Notes: generated from the sequence alone by a model not told the origin. Counted from the stretch's first letter, positions 1 to 10,920 are shown. The stretch is 64,000 bases of DNA from Heloderma charlesbogerti (GCA_026122225.1 JANEZZ010002068.1:930001-994000), one strand, 5' to 3'. Numbers and translations are program-made.

Positions 1-494
1 ATAATTGGTCCCAAAAATGTAAGGAAAAAACCCAAACCCAACTCTAGGATCGGAGTGTGCCTCTGAATATAATACCGGAGGGGTTCTGATGAGAGATGTT
101 GCTGAAGAATGATTCCCCCCCTACTCCACTAATCACCTGCCGTGGCCAGTTTATTAATTTTAAGAGGTGCTTGGTTTAATCCTGTAACATTAATGGGAAG
201 AAGGAAGATTAAGCAGATCATGTGGTAGGAGGGAAGTCTGGTTAGGCCGCTCTGGGTTTCTCCAGTGAGTGGGTAATACGAGCTTGGCAGAATCTGTTGA
301 GCTGTGGTTGCAGTTGGGAAAACGTCAAGTGTTTCTAGCTAGCTGGAGACTGAAATTGGTCGGTCAAAAGGGGCAATTGGTCTGGGATCGTGGTATGCCT
401 CGGTTCTTCCCTGAGGTGTGTGCAGGGCTACTTCCAAAATTCTCCTCTGAATATCTGCACAGATCCAGAATTACCCGGTTCTGTTGCTGAAGGG
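1..494. other. EFNA2 intron 1, unassigned
   Basis: This is the 3' part of the first EFNA2 intron, inferred because exon 2 begins downstream. I recognise no repeat family, exon or RNA gene here. Short ORFs read like random translation. Confidence 0.5.
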
Positions 495-502
495 GAAACA
501 AT

Positions 503-803
503 TAGGGATGTACAGACTGTGTCCCAGAGATTATCAGGTGTCTTTCGTTCTGTCGTCCGCTCACTGAGGGAATCAGATTTTGTTAAGGGATGTACGAGAA
601 TTTCATTCCTGTCCGCAAATGCACATTTGCGTTATGGTGCTCTTCTGCAACTGCGCAAATCTCCCCCCAAAGTTGAAAAATTGTCTGCAACTCCGTGGAA
701 TCCAGGCGACTTGGAAAAACCTGGTCCGCTATGGAACCCACAGGTGAGGCCCATAGCAATCCAAACTCATCTGAATCTATTGTGGATTTCTCCCACATCC
801 CTA
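503..803. mobile_element. hAT-like non-autonomous element, 301 bp
   Basis: It starts TAGGGATGTACAGA and ends CACATCCCTA, forming imperfect terminal inverted repeats. The flanks are GAAACAAT (495-502) and GAAACAAC (804-811), an 8-bp target duplication with one mismatch. TIRs plus 8-bp duplications are the hAT signature. No transposase is encoded. The interior resembles copies at 3977, 12380 and 22375, including CAAATCTCCCCCC and AATCCAAACTCAT. Confidence 0.85.
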
Positions 804-895
804 GAAACAACACATCAGAAATCCTCCATTTTGTGATGGTTCTACAGAGCGCTCTACATGCATGGTTTGCCAGAAGTCTCTGTTCCTCAGCATAT

Positions 896-970
896 GCTAC
901 TGCTTAGTGGAAGAGCAAAAGGCCCCAGGTTTAATCCCTGTCTTCAGGTAGGGCTGGTAAAGACCTAAGA
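896..970 (+). mobile_element. tRNA-derived SINE, partial
   Basis: CCCAGGTTTAATCCCTG resembles a tRNA B box and is followed by CAGGTAGGGCTGGTAAAGAC, the body of a SINE family seen many times in this window. The A-box part is degraded (TGCTTAGTGGAAGAGC). Confidence 0.6.
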
Positions 971-1069
971 GCATGGGAAGATAACACAGGCAACTTCCCA
1001 TGTTCCTACTTAAATCAGCCCTTCATTCAGATCCATGGGGACTGGAGTCTTGCTTTAATTTTAAGGAAA

Positions 1070-1192
1070 GGGCCATAGCTCCATGGTAGGGGTCAGACTT
1101 CACATTTAAAAGGCCCTCATGATCAATTCAGGCTGAGAAAGATGTCTGTCGGAGAACCCTAAGAGCTTCTACCAGTCAGTGTAGACCAGGGT
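1070..1192 (+). mobile_element. tRNA-derived SINE, internally deleted
   Basis: The head GGGCCATAGCTCCATGGTA matches other copies (GGGCTATAGCTCAGCGGT at 33893). The body ending CTACCAGTCAGTGTAGACCA matches the family 3' half. The B-box region is poorly preserved. Confidence 0.6.
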
Positions 1193-1297
1193 TGTTGCAC
1201 CTAATGCCCATGGGCCAACTTTAGCCTGCTTTAGGTTCTGGTCCAGTACAAGACAACTTCACATATCCTTCACATATCCCCCTAATGATGCAAAAGA

Positions 1298-1506
1298 GGA
1301 AGCTGGTGGGTCCAATTTCGATGGGGCTGAGGAACCATTCTGGGTTTCAGTCAGAACCAGCCAGAACTCTAAGGAGCTATCCAAAGAGCGGAACCCTATT
1401 CCTGAAATGGGTTCAGCACCTTGGATAGCTCATTTAGAGCTGGTTCTGACTAAAACCCAGAATTTGATTCATAGCCCCCCCCCCCAAATTGGCACCACCA
1501 GCTTCC
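1298..1506. mobile_element. Foldback MITE with long inverted arms
   Basis: The left arm (GGAAGCTGGTGGG ... CTGGGTTTCAGTCAGAACC) is the imperfect reverse complement of the right arm (GGTTCTGACTAAAACCCAG ... CACCACCAGCTTCC). Both arms are about 70 bp or more. The core holds GAGCTATCCAAAGAGCGGAACC and GGTTCAGCACCTTGGATAGCTC. Relatives lie at 23106, 39095 and 56740. No coding capacity and no certain target duplication. Confidence 0.7.
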
Positions 1507-2610
1507 GCTGCGATGCATCAGAGTGCATGGAAAAATCACCCCCCCAAAAAAACAACCCCAATGTCTGTGGGATTGCATCAGGATTCTTTTAGAGTGGATT
1601 GTTTTAAATTGGTCTTGGTTCCTTTGAGCCTCCAAGGGAGGGCAGATGTCCTCAAAGGTAGGGTATTGAATCCACTGAATCAAATTAAAAAATGTGCGCT
1701 GTTTTACCAACGCCACACAGCACATGAATAAAACACAGCACTAAAAGAATTGGGGTGCAGCCATAGTGACGATCAATGTGGTTGCGTTGTGTTTTCTTTA
1801 CAGTGTTTTATCCTACACCTCAGCATTGCTAACATGGCAGAGGAGAAAGATGCAATGTAACGGGAAGTGGAGGCGAGCAGTGTGTGCTCTGATTCCAGAT
1901 TTCATTTCACACATTTTCCCAGTTAAGCTGGACTTCTGGAAGGATGGGACGCAGGGCAGGACAAATGTCTGTAGCAATAAAGGAACGCAATAGCAGAGGG
2001 AGTGAATTCACTCATCCCTGTGGGGGCTTGGATTGGAAGGGAGCTGTAGGCAGAATTCCTGGGTTGTCCTTTTAGCTGTGGGTGAAAAAGGGGACCACTT
2101 TGAATTTCTTAAATATAATGTTGCAGAGCATCCTTTTCTGAAAGTGAAAGAGAATGAGTGCATTGTACATGCTCAAAGGTTAATTCTCTCAAGAATTTGC
2201 AGCATTGTCCACGTGCCGTAGGGGTGTCCTGGTGCATATTTCCTATTAGTCTAGAAATGACTTTGTTCCAGATCTTCCCTGAATGTTTAAATGCTTGCTC
2301 AAATTCACCCATCAAATGCTTTGATGTCCTGAATTTTTGAACGATGACATTTTATTCCAGTATTATGTTCCTTTGTCTTGCCGTAACTAGGCCAGAGATG
2401 AAGCCTAAATACTAAAACGATCCCACGTTCACCCCCTGTGTCCCTTCTTTCTACTTCCTTTCCCTTGACTTTGAATTAGGTAATATCAGAAAGTTGGTGA
2501 GAGTTCATAACTGAGGTGTGCCCAAAATAATCCAGGGATGCCAACAAGCCTAAACCACTTGGAGTTCAGAGCTTTGAAGTAAAGTGTTATGTTCCAAAAT
2601 GGAAAAGGAA
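1507..2610. other. EFNA2 intron 1, unassigned
   Basis: No recognisable repeat, exon or RNA gene. The composition is unremarkable. Confidence 0.4.
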
Positions 2611-3030
2611 AAGAAGGGACAATCAGAAGCCAAGTCCTATGAGGAAGGGTTGAAAGAGCTGGGTATGTTTAGCTTGGAGAAGAATAGGTTAAGGGGAGGT
2701 AATAATGGTAGACCATGATATTGGTCTTCAAATATCTGAAGGGCTGTCATGCAGAACACGGAGAAGCGTTGTTCTCAGTTGCTCCAAGAAGGCAGGACAA
2801 GAATGAGTGGAAATTCCAGGGAAGTAGTTTTTGGCTAAGCATTAGGAGAAATGTCCTAATGGTAAAATCTGTTTGGCAGCAGACAGGGTTACCTTGGGGG
2901 TTCTCCTTCACTGGAAGTGTTTAAGCAGAAGCTGGGCAGTCATCTGCCAGGGATGCTGTTGTTGCGAGATTCCTCCACTGAACAGGGAGCAAGACAAAGG
3001 TCCCTTCCAACTCTACATTCCTATGATTTT
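2611..3030 (+). mobile_element. CR1 LINE 3' fragment
   Basis: Degraded CR1 3' end. It carries GAAAGAGCTGGGTATGTTTAGCTTGGAGAAG, CATCTGCCAGGGATGCTG and a terminal CCTTCCAACTCTACATTCCTATGATT, parallel to the better copies at 12657 and 38185. 5' truncated, with no usable ORF. Older and more divergent than the others. Confidence 0.75.
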
Positions 3031-3146
3031 CCATCTTACTTCAAATGACTGAATTTTCATCTTCAGCTCTTATTCTTCCTAACCTGTGAAAACCAGTGGG
3101 TCCTGTTTCTTAATCTCCATGTTGCCCTTGGTGTCCCCCACTACAG

Positions 3147-3439
3147 GTTTCATCAGGGTGGCTACACCGTGGAGGTTAGCATCAATGACTACTTGGATAT
3201 TTATTGCCCACACTACGAGATCCCATTTCCCATGGACCGGATGGAACGGTACATACTCTACATGGTCAACTACGAAGGCCACGACTCCTGCGACCATCGG
3301 CAAAATGGCTTCAAGCGCTGGGAGTGCAATCGGCCCGACTCGCCCAACGGGCCGCTGAAGTTCTCCGAGAAGTTTCAGCTCTTCACCCCTTTCTCGCTGG
3401 GGTTCGAATTCAGGCCGGGGCATGAATATTACTATATAT
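3147..3439 (+). CDS. EFNA2: EFNA2 exon 2: ephrin receptor-binding domain
   Basis: Ephrin-A2 is a GPI-anchored cell-surface ligand of EphA receptor tyrosine kinases that acts in contact-dependent axon guidance and cell sorting. The exon follows a CTACAG acceptor and ends at a GTAAGT donor. It is 293 nt and leaves one base for the next codon. The translation opens with [15 protein letters not shown] and contains [23 protein letters not shown] and the G-H loop segment [20 protein letters not shown], which inserts into the Eph receptor pocket in this family. Three of the conserved disulfide cysteines are here (CPHY, SCDH, WECN); the next is in exon 3. All ephrin-A paralogues share much of this exon, so the A2 call rests mainly on the C-terminal exon. 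A CR1 fragment ends about 115 bp upstream. No frameshift or stop is seen. Confidence 0.97.
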
Positions 3440-3621
3440 GTAAGTACCGAAAAACTGCTGACTGCTATCTTTTCGATATGGTGAGAGATCCCCTTTTAAG
3501 ATCTTTTGTGTCGTGGGGCTGGGATGGAAAATGCAGCTGCAAAGGCTTCTGGGTAGATATACCCACTAGGGTATACAGGAAGCAAACCCAGCCATGGACG
3601 GGATGGGATGGGGAGACTTTG

Positions 3622-3772
3622 GATCCACCCAGCTCAGTATCCTTTACTCTGATTGGCAGTATTTCTCCAAGGTTTCAGACAGGAGTCTTTCCAAATGCAA
3701 CCTGGAGAGGCCAGAAAATGAACCTGGGGCCTTCTCCATGCAAAACATGTGCTCATCCATTTGGCTACAACT
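3622..3772 (-). mobile_element. tRNA-derived SINE, antisense
   Basis: The minus-strand SINE shows its 3' part (GGATCCACCCAGCTCAGTAT), body (CTCCAAGGTTTCAGACAGGAG) and tRNA-like head (CTTCTCCATGCAAAACATG) in the expected order. It lies in the first part of EFNA2 intron 2. Confidence 0.65.
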
Positions 3773-3821
3773 AAAACTAGAGTAAGGTTCCAGTCCTCAT
3801 GGTTCTGAATAAAAGGCTGCT

Positions 3822-3895
3822 TTAACTAGGAACACAGGGAGCTGCCTTAAACCAGGGATTGAATCCCAGTCTTTCAAGCATGCCAAGTATGGCCT
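3822..3895 (-). mobile_element. Second antisense SINE piece, internally deleted
   Basis: The tail AACACAGGGAGCTGCCTTAA is joined directly to a head-like ATTGAATCCCAGTCTTTCAAGCATG, so the body is missing. It follows the previous SINE with the recurring linker GTTCTGAATAAAAGGCTG. Confidence 0.5.
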
Positions 3896-3976
3896 CTTCC
3901 CCATCCCCTTCCATGTGTTTTGAATATGTGTGGGAAGTGGGAATACGCCTTCTAGCCCTGTTGGCTTTGGCGGGAT

Positions 3977-4406
3977 TAGGGATAGGCAGATTTTGTAAAA
4001 CCCGTTTTGTCTGAGTTTTGTGGACTTTTTTTTGTCAGGTGCCTTCATAGTCCACTCATTGGCGGAATCGGATTTTTTCCAATTTCCCGAATTTGTGCGC
4101 TTGAGAAGATACACAAATCTTCCTGCCCCCCCCAAAATGCGCAAATCCCCCCCCCCGTGTGAATTTTCATGTTTTAGCCTATGAAGGAAATGCATATTTG
4201 GGGCTGATTGTTAAATTATTTTTATTTTACATATTTTTCTATGGCTAAATTTGCATAGAATTCTGGAAAGTTTTTTTTTTTTTTTAACAGTCTGCAAGTC
4301 TGTAGAATCTGTGCGACTCGGGAAAAGCCAGTCCAGTGCAGAATCTGTGGGTCACATTCATAGATATCCAAACACATTTGATGCCATCGCAGATTTCTCT
4401 GACATT
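3977..4406. mobile_element. hAT-like element, right end lost
   Basis: It starts TAGGGATAGGCAGATTTTG and has the interior of the 503/12380/22375 group (GCCTATGAAGGAAATGCATA, ATCCAAACACATTTGATGCC, GCAGATTTCTCTGACATTC). The expected CCCTA end is missing where an antisense CR1 tail begins. Confidence 0.65.
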
Positions 4407-4504
4407 CATAGAATCATAGAACAGTAGGGCTGGAAGGGGCCTACAAGACCCTCGAGTCCAACCCCTGCTCAGTGCAGGAATCCAAGTCAGAGCATCCCCG
4501 ACAG
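4407..4504 (-). mobile_element. CR1 3' end fragment, antisense
   Basis: Starts with the CR1 terminal repeat (ATAGAATCATAGAACAGTAG) and continues GGAAGGGGCCTACAAGACC. Only about 100 bp is retained. It abuts a second antisense CR1 end, so two CR1 tails lie head-to-tail. Confidence 0.75.
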
Positions 4505-4505
4505 A

Positions 4506-4668
4506 TCATAGAATCACAGAATAGTAGGGTTGGAAGGAGCCTACAAGACCATAAAGTCCAACCCCCTACTCAGTGCAGGAGTCCAAGTCAGAGCATCCCT
4601 GACAGGTGACTGTCCAGCCTCATCTTGAATGCCTCCAGTGTGGGAGAGCCCACCGCCTCCCTAGGTAT
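4506..4668 (-). mobile_element. Second CR1 3' end fragment, antisense
   Basis: Repeats the CR1 tail (ATAGAATCACAGAATAGTAG) and reaches further into the element (GACTGTCCAGCCTCATCTTG). It is either a separate insertion next to the first or a local duplication. Confidence 0.75.
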
Positions 4669-4777
4669 GGCACAGGTATACATCCACAGGCTATCTTCCT
4701 GCTAATGGCGAATGCGCAGCTTCCAGAGGCATGTCCAGAAAGTGTGTAGGTCTTGGGAGCATCTGAACATATAAGAC

Positions 4778-5352
4778 CTGGTCTACTTGCACCAGCCACC
4801 TGTATGTTTCCAAGCCTGATACAAGGTGCTGGTTTTAACCTATAAAGCCTTACACAGCTTGGGACCACAATATCTGTTGGAGTGCCTCTCCTGACACAAA
4901 CCTACCGATACATCACGTGCAACATCTAAGGGCCTCCTCCAGCTGCCTACTCCGAGGGAAGCTTGGAAGACGGCAACAAGGGAGAGGGCCTTCTCGGTGG
5001 TGGCTCACCAATTATGGAATCATCTCCCCAACGAGTCCTGCCTGGCACCAACACTGTTATCTTTCCAGTGCCAGGTCAAGACCTTTCTCTTCCCCCAGGC
5101 ATTCGGCAGCATATGATAAGTTTTCATCAGTCCTGGATTGTCTTGTGGTTATGGTTGTTTGCTTGAGATCGCTTGTTCGAAGTTGTTTTAGGTATATGTT
5201 CTCTTGCGTATATTGTCTGTTTGTGGTTTTTTTTTTATGTAAATGGCTTTTAATCTCTGTGTACTGTATTTTTAATGTTTTTAATCTTTGTTAACTACCC
5301 AGAGAGCTTCAGCTATTGGGCGGTATAAAAATGTAAAGAATAATAATAATGA
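4778..5352 (+). mobile_element. L2 LINE 3' fragment
   Basis: Contains L2 C-terminal sequence (CAAGGTGCTGGTTTTAACC, AAAGCCTTACACAGCTTGGG, GAGGGCCTTCTCGGTGGTGG) and the L2 3' end (CAGAGAGCTTCAGCTATTGG, then GCGGTATAAAAATGTAAA) followed by TAA-rich repeats. 5' truncated, with several stops. Confidence 0.8.
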
Positions 5353-6728
5353 TAGCAGCTAGGAGGTCTGATCCCCATCTCATGAGTTCCTTAAACGGGC
5401 CAGGTTGCCTTGTCTGTACACCCGTGAAGTTTCATCTCTTTGCAATAGACAGTGTAGTGGATATGAAGATTACCATAGCTGCTTTCACAGGACAAAAAGC
5501 AAACAGTGTTACATACCTCGGGGAGTGTTGGGGCCATAGATTTCAACATTTCTTTATTTAGGTTCATAGCATGCCCTGATTTCCCAAAATCTTGGGAAAG
5601 CACCAAACTTACGATACTTGGAGAAGGGTGTGCAGACAGGGAAAGGAGTCATGGATCCGTTTCCCCCCTCCTCTGATTTTATCCTTGCAACCATCTTGTG
5701 AGGTAGAGAAGGGTGCAGTGGGAACGTGAGTGCCCCAGGTTCACCCTGTCTGCCCGAAAAACTCCGTATGCATCCTTATGGATTGTACTATGGGACAGGG
5801 TTCCTCTTACACCAGGCCGGTACCACCTCCATTTCGTCCAGACTCTCTGCCACTTCCTCCGCCCCATATATTTTTTTAGAAACCTGAAGTGACGAAGCCG
5901 ATGAACTGTTCTGATTACGCTGTCAGTACTCACCAAAGCAATCGCCAGGACTGGTTTAATTATCCAGAATGACTCTCTTTAACCTCCATGCACGACTTGG
6001 GAATGTGGGATGCTTCGGTACCCAGCTGGGGCTACATTCCAAGAAAATAATAAAAATAAACTAATGTGAGGGACAAAGAGAGAGACAGAGAGAGAGAAAC
6101 CTCTTGGCGGCCCATCACGTTGGGGTGGAGGGTCGAGGGGCAGGCATGTTAAAAACAATTTTGTTCCCAGATCATGTTTTGGCTTGTAAATGATTTGAAC
6201 TTGGGCCTCCCGCAGAGATCTCTGGTCTACTGTGCTACCAGTGAGGAAAAATAATCAAACACTTGAAATTAGCTTCCCAGACCACCCATTAAGACATCCC
6301 TGATTTAAGAGTCTTCATTTATCTTGATTTTCTTTTCTTTAAAAAAACACACACCCACAAACTGATAGGGGGAGAGAATTCTGCCTTTGTTGGGAACTGA
6401 GGCCTGTTTGAGCACTACTTGTAAACAAATAGCTTGGCATGTACCATTCCAGCAGATGGCCCCAAGACCACTTGGGTAGGTTTCGAGACCTGCAAGGAGT
6501 CCTGGGGGAGCCCATGGTGTTCTGGTGTCGATAAAGGGGGCTTAATTTCATGGAGAATTCTCATGGACCTTGGAACTCCTATTTCTATGGTCTAAGGCAG
6601 AGTCAGGGAAACGTTTTGGTGAAGGGTCACATTTTCTCAGGGATAGTCTGTCAAGGACCACAAGCCACCAGTGGGCAGGGCCTAAGCCAGTGGGGGGGGG
6701 AGATACAAAACAAAGTGAATGGGCTCAC
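5353..6728. other. EFNA2 intron 2, unassigned
   Basis: No confidently recognised repeat or exon. A short (GA)n stretch lies near 6076-6097. The last 150 bp (TCAGGGAAACGTTTTGGTG ...) may belong to the element that carries the CT-rich array next door. Confidence 0.4.
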
Positions 6729-7045
6729 CTCTTTCCTTTCTTTCTTTCTTTCTTTCTTTCTGCCACCCTCTCTCTCTCTAACTCTCTCTTTTTGCCACCC
6801 CTTTCTCTCTCTGTCTGTCTCTCTGCCACCCCTTCTCTCTCTCCTTCTCTGCCATCCCCCCTCTTCCTCTGTCTCTCTCTTTTTGCCATCCCCTTCTCTC
6901 TCCCTTTTTGCCATCCCCTCCTCTGTCTCTCTCTCTCTGCCACCCCCTTCTATCTTCCTATCTGCCATCCCCTTGTCTCTCTCCCTCTCTCTCTCTCTTC
7001 CACTCCCTTCCATTTCTCTCTCTCCCCCTCTCTCCCGCTCTCCTC
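6729..7045. repeat. Pyrimidine minisatellite, unit around TCTCTCTGCCACCCC
   Basis: Imperfect units of roughly 25-35 bp alternate CT/TTTC runs with GCCACCCC or GCCATCCCC. The reverse complement matches the GGCAGAGAGAGAGAAGGGG units of the array at 15400-16172. It abuts an antisense SINE. Open frames across it are artefacts of low complexity. Confidence 0.8.
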
Positions 7046-7172
7046 TGATAGGCAGTAGCTCTCCAAAGTTTCAGATAAGGGGTCTTTCCCAGCCCAACCT
7101 GGAGAGTTGCCAGAGGTTGAACTTGGGACCTTTTGCATGCAAAGCAGGCACTCTTCAAGTGTGCTATGGCCC
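7046..7172 (-). mobile_element. tRNA-derived SINE, antisense, 3' half replaced by array
   Basis: CTCTCCAAAGTTTCAGATAAG, TTGAACTTGGGACCTTTTGC and GTGTGCTATGGCCCTT are the antisense body, B-box region and head. The 3' half is missing and the pyrimidine array takes its place. Confidence 0.7.
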
Positions 7173-7244
7173 TTTCTCTAAAGGTGAAGTAAGAATTCTA
7201 GTCCTCATGATTCAGAATAAAGGACTGATTTAAACAGGAGGCCT

Positions 7245-7375
7245 ACTGGGAGACACCATAGATTGAACTTGGGATCTTCTGCATGGAAAGCAATCTAAAG
7301 GTCTCATAGAAACAAAGGAAGCTGCCTCATACCGAGACAATCCATTGGTTCATCCAGCTCAGTACTGTCTTCACC
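7245..7375 (-). mobile_element. Antisense SINE pieces
   Basis: A head-like piece (TTGAACTTGGGATCTTCTGC) is followed by a SINE 3' piece (GGAAGCTGCCTCATACCGAG, CATCCAGCTCAGTACTGTC). Two truncated copies or one rearranged copy. Confidence 0.6.
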
Positions 7376-7487
7376 AGAGGTGAATAAACACTTTTCTATG
7401 GGGGCTGCATTCCCTTGGAGGGAATCATTCAGGGACTACATGCTGGCAGTGAGCAGAGCCAGAGCTAAAACTGGGTGGGGGCACTCT

Positions 7488-7707
7488 TTTCTCCCCCTCT
7501 GACACCCCATTTCTTCCTCTCTCCTTCTGACACTCCTATCTTTCTCTCTCTCTCTGATATCCCCCATTTCCCCCTCTCTCTTTCTAACACCCTATTTCTC
7601 TCTCTGTGTTCCTGACACCCCTATTTCTTTCTCTGTGTGTTTCTGATACCCCTATTTTTCTCTCTCTTTCTGACACCCTTATTTTTCTAACTCTTTCTAA
7701 CACCCCA

Positions 7708-7740
<33 letters not shown>

Positions 7741-8003
7741 CCCCATTTCCCTCTCTCTCTTTCTGACATAATTTCTCTCTCTGTTTGACATCCCTATTTC
7801 TCTCTCTCTCTCTCTTTCTGACACCCTTATTTTTCTCACTCTTTCTGACACCCCATCTCTCTCTCTCTCTCTTTCTGACACCCCCTTTCTCGATCTTTCT
7901 TTCTGACACACCAATTTCTCTTTCTGAAGCCCCCATCTCTCTCTCTCTCTCTTTCTGATACCCCCTTTTCTGCCTCCCCCATCTCTCTCTTTCCCTCTCC
8001 CTT
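7488..8003. repeat. Pyrimidine minisatellite, unit around TTTCTGACACCCC
   Basis: About 500 bp of units of 25-35 bp containing TTTCTGACACCCC or TGATATCCCCC, separated by CT runs of variable length. A sister of the array at 6729 but with a different non-CT core. Confidence 0.8.
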
Positions 8004-8167
8004 CCCACACAGTGACCTGCCTGGGAAGGGACAGATCATCCTTCCCAGAGCTCCAAACTGATTTGCCTGAAGAGGGCATTTGAAGTTCAGACCGCATGTA
8101 CATAGGCAGAGGAGCCATATTGAGCCCTAAGATGGCTGGCTGTCCACCCCTGGTCCACCATGACTGG

Positions 8168-8282
8168 CACCTGTTTTCCAGGTTTTAGGCAAAGATCTTC
8201 CCAGGCCCTACTGGAACTTGGGGCCTTCCACACACCAAACATGTACTCTGCCATCAAGCTTTGAAGCCACCAAAGGCCAGGG
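8168..8282 (-). mobile_element. tRNA-derived SINE, antisense, degraded
   Basis: TTTTCCAGGTTTTAGGCAAAG, CTGGAACTTGGGGCCTTCC and ACATGTACTCTGCCATCAAG parallel the antisense body, B box and head of the other copies. Confidence 0.55.
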
Positions 8283-8289
8283 GTCACTC

Positions 8290-8615
8290 CTCTCCCTAGT
8301 CTCTTGAGCCCAGACAGTTCTGAGGGGTGGTTGGGTAAGTGGCCCATCACCACTGAGATGACTCAAGGTACTCATCAGTTTAGCCCAGCCTTAATTCCTT
8401 CCCAACCTACGCCAAAGCTGCTTTGCCATGGGCAGATACTTGATTATTTCTATTTCTTTCGATATTTAAAAGGCCCCTTTTCAGGATTCACCTGGCCAAG
8501 GCAGCTCGCAACTTACCGGTTTATACAGCCTCTCAAAATTCACCCTCTCTGTGTGTAGGGACATATAGAATTTAATTTCAGTTCTCAAATCACTCAGAAA
8601 TGCCTCATCCAAAAT
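8290..8615. other. EFNA2 intron 2, unassigned
   Basis: No repeat or exon recognised. Confidence 0.35.
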
Positions 8616-8619
8616 CCTG

Positions 8620-8850
8620 CCAGCGAGCGGGAGCGCGCATTCTCTGAAAACGTTCGCAAACGTTCCTGGATGGGCATTCGCGACGGTGAAATGCGCACTT
8701 TTAAAAATGCGCACTTTTAAACATGCAGGCTTTGACAAAGGCACACTTTAAAACATGCACACTTCAAAAAATGTACACTTAAAAAAATGCACATTTTCAT
8801 GCTTTCGTCAAGGAGGAATGCACACTTCTGAAAGATGTGCACTTCTGCTG
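8620..8850. repeat. TGCGCA/TGCACA short-repeat array
   Basis: Repeated units such as AAATGCGCACTTTTA and ACATGCACACTT recur every 15-25 bp, mostly in one orientation. The same repeat type fills the interiors of hAT-like elements at 19027, 41525 and 63392, so this is probably the remnant of one. Its TIRs were not found. Confidence 0.5.
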
Positions 8851-9206
8851 TTTTAAATATGTACTATTCCCTTTCGAACAAACTGAAAAAAACAGGTCTC
8901 AAATGAGAGCAGGAGTGAGGTGAACTGAGCAGGTGAGAGCAGGCTTCATGGGTCAGAGGACTGCATTGCTCTCCTGGAACCTACCGATTGCTACATGCCT
9001 CCCGCTGCTGAAATTGTCACTACCATATTAGTTTCCACCATATTAACTTAGAATATCCTGTTTTCAAAGAAGTGTGCATCTCCTGCATGCCTTCTTTTCT
9101 TCCAAAATCACCACTTCTCCCCTTCCTCCTTCTTTTCTTCTTCTTTCACAGTCACTGCAGCACCAAATTCTGCAGGTCTGGAGCACCTCCCCTGCAAAAA
9201 AAGGCC

Positions 9207-9234
<28 letters not shown>
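9207..9234. repeat. (GT)n microsatellite
   Basis: About 14 uninterrupted GT units. Confidence 0.95.
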
Positions 9235-9238
<4 letters not shown>

Positions 9239-9239
9239 A

Positions 9240-9609
9240 TGCAGCTTGTTGCCCAGCCCTATTCTTGTGGGAAGAGACATTTTTTCCCCTTTCCTTCCTT
9301 TGGTTTCACCAGCTCTTGATTCTGGATTTTATATTTTTTAGATGTTGTATGCCATTTTTTTAAATTGCCTTCTTCTTATTGTACAGTGCTTAGACAGTGT
9401 TTTATGATAACAAGCCTAGAAATTATGTTAAATAAATGTAAAAAAAATGTTTTAAAACCCTGTGGGTATGTAAAAATTGTGAAAACAGAAGGAGGTGAGC
9501 ATACAAAGTAAATCACAAAGAAGAGAAATAGGTTCTCAGAATGCTTTTTTGTTATTATTTGTAGGAAGGCCCAATAAAATCCTACAATAATTTTTTTTTG
9601 CATCCTGAG
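9240..9609. other. Possible old LINE tail and A/T-rich intron
   Basis: TTGTACAGTGCTTAGACAG ... AAATAAATGTAAAAAAA resembles a LINE 3' end with an A-rich tail, but I cannot assign the family. The rest is unassigned. Confidence 0.3.
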
Positions 9610-10013
9610 TAGGGATGCTGGAGAAATTCGAGATGGACTAAAATGAGCTCTAAGAATCCAACCTGCAGAATTCTCTGCGGAGTGACCCCCTCAGGCTGTA
9701 CGGAGTCTGTGGGCTTCCAGATGATTTTTTTACTTTCCCAAAATGTATGCATATAAATTTGTAGGAAAATATGTAAGTTTCTGCTGAGGAAACATTGAAT
9801 GGAATGGGGGAGAATACACTAAGTGTTACGTACCAAGGTAAATTATGTAAATACCTACGTAAATATGTACCTAAATACGTAATTATTTATGTATTTTTCT
9901 GCGTGACCAAAAAAACCCCTCACATCCGTCTCTGAGCAGACGACGGAACAAAAGGTGCTTGACAGTCTGCAAAACAGAGATGGAGCAGAGTTTACACAGT
10001 CCGTACATCCCTA
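9610..10013. mobile_element. hAT-like element with TACGTAAAT array, 404 bp
   Basis: Starts TAGGGATGCTGGAGAAATTC and ends CCGTACATCCCTA. Both flanks are ATCCTGAG (9602-9609, 10014-10021), a perfect 8-bp target duplication. At about 9830-9895 it carries a run of TA[CT]GTAAAT-type motifs. A sister copy is at 30979 with its own perfect duplication, which confirms the boundaries. Confidence 0.93.
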
Positions 10014-10239
10014 ATCCTGAGAACCTGTTTTGCTTCTTTGTGATTTACATAAAAATGGTAACAAATAAATAAACACATAACTTTTCCCTGGGATGGAAAT
10101 AAATCAGATGCTGAAATGGCCCTGTACTGAACTGCTGTTCAGGTTTTTTTTTTTTTAAGACACAGCGAAAGACGTACCCACCCCACAAAGGGAGTGTGTT
10201 TCCCTCACAACAATCTTGCGAAGTAGGTTCTCGCCAGTT

Positions 10240-10920
10240 CCTGAGTGTCACAACTGACTGACTTCCATCAGGCCCCAGGCGCCGACCAAAGGATCGGGCC
10301 CCGTGTTGTTAATTTCAAGGTCGACATTGAGAAGGGGAAAACTTAACATCACAGAGCCCGCTCCCAAGCTGTCAGAAAGCACCGATTGAACCAGAAACTT
10401 CTTCGGGTTTTTTCTCCCCCTGCAATCAATAAAGAAATGTTAAAATAATAATAACACTATTAATTAAAATCCACGACCCCAAAGCACTCCACGGCAGCGA
10501 GGCCTCTCACTTGGTCCGGGAACGCGCGGGCAGACTTTATCTTTCTTAATATTTTCTCCCCTCTCCTGCTCTAAAGCATCTATTTTTCAACCCTCTTAAT
10601 TTGTTCCTTTTATCTATATTAAATTATCATTTTCTCTCGCTCCTCTCTCCCTGTGTGAAATGTCACTTGCCAAATAAGTACATTGACTACTTCCACTCTC
10701 TGTCTTTCCCCCTCTTTTTTTTTTTTTTGTTAATGTCGTTCGGGAGAGATTACACAGGAGTAAATAGTGAAATTCATCATGGCTAAGCCAGTTAGAATTC
10801 ATGTCATGTGGAACATTAGAAATTACGCCTCTTTGAGGGAGCTGTATTTAGCAGACATGAAAGAACTGACATTACCTCCTTCTGCAGCTTGCAAATTGGA
10901 ATTGCATTAACCTTCCAGGC
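10240..10920. promoter_or_regulatory. Candidate conserved intronic element
   Basis: No resemblance to the repeat families here. A/T-rich with homeodomain-like cores (TTAATTAAAAT near 10460, TTAATTTG near 10596), a poly-T run and balanced composition. I infer possible regulatory function only from uniqueness and motif density. Confidence 0.3.

Noticed and set aside
6076..8003. CRISPR-like array
   Set aside because: Units are variable CT-rich minisatellite repeats without constant repeats and unique spacers, in a vertebrate genome.
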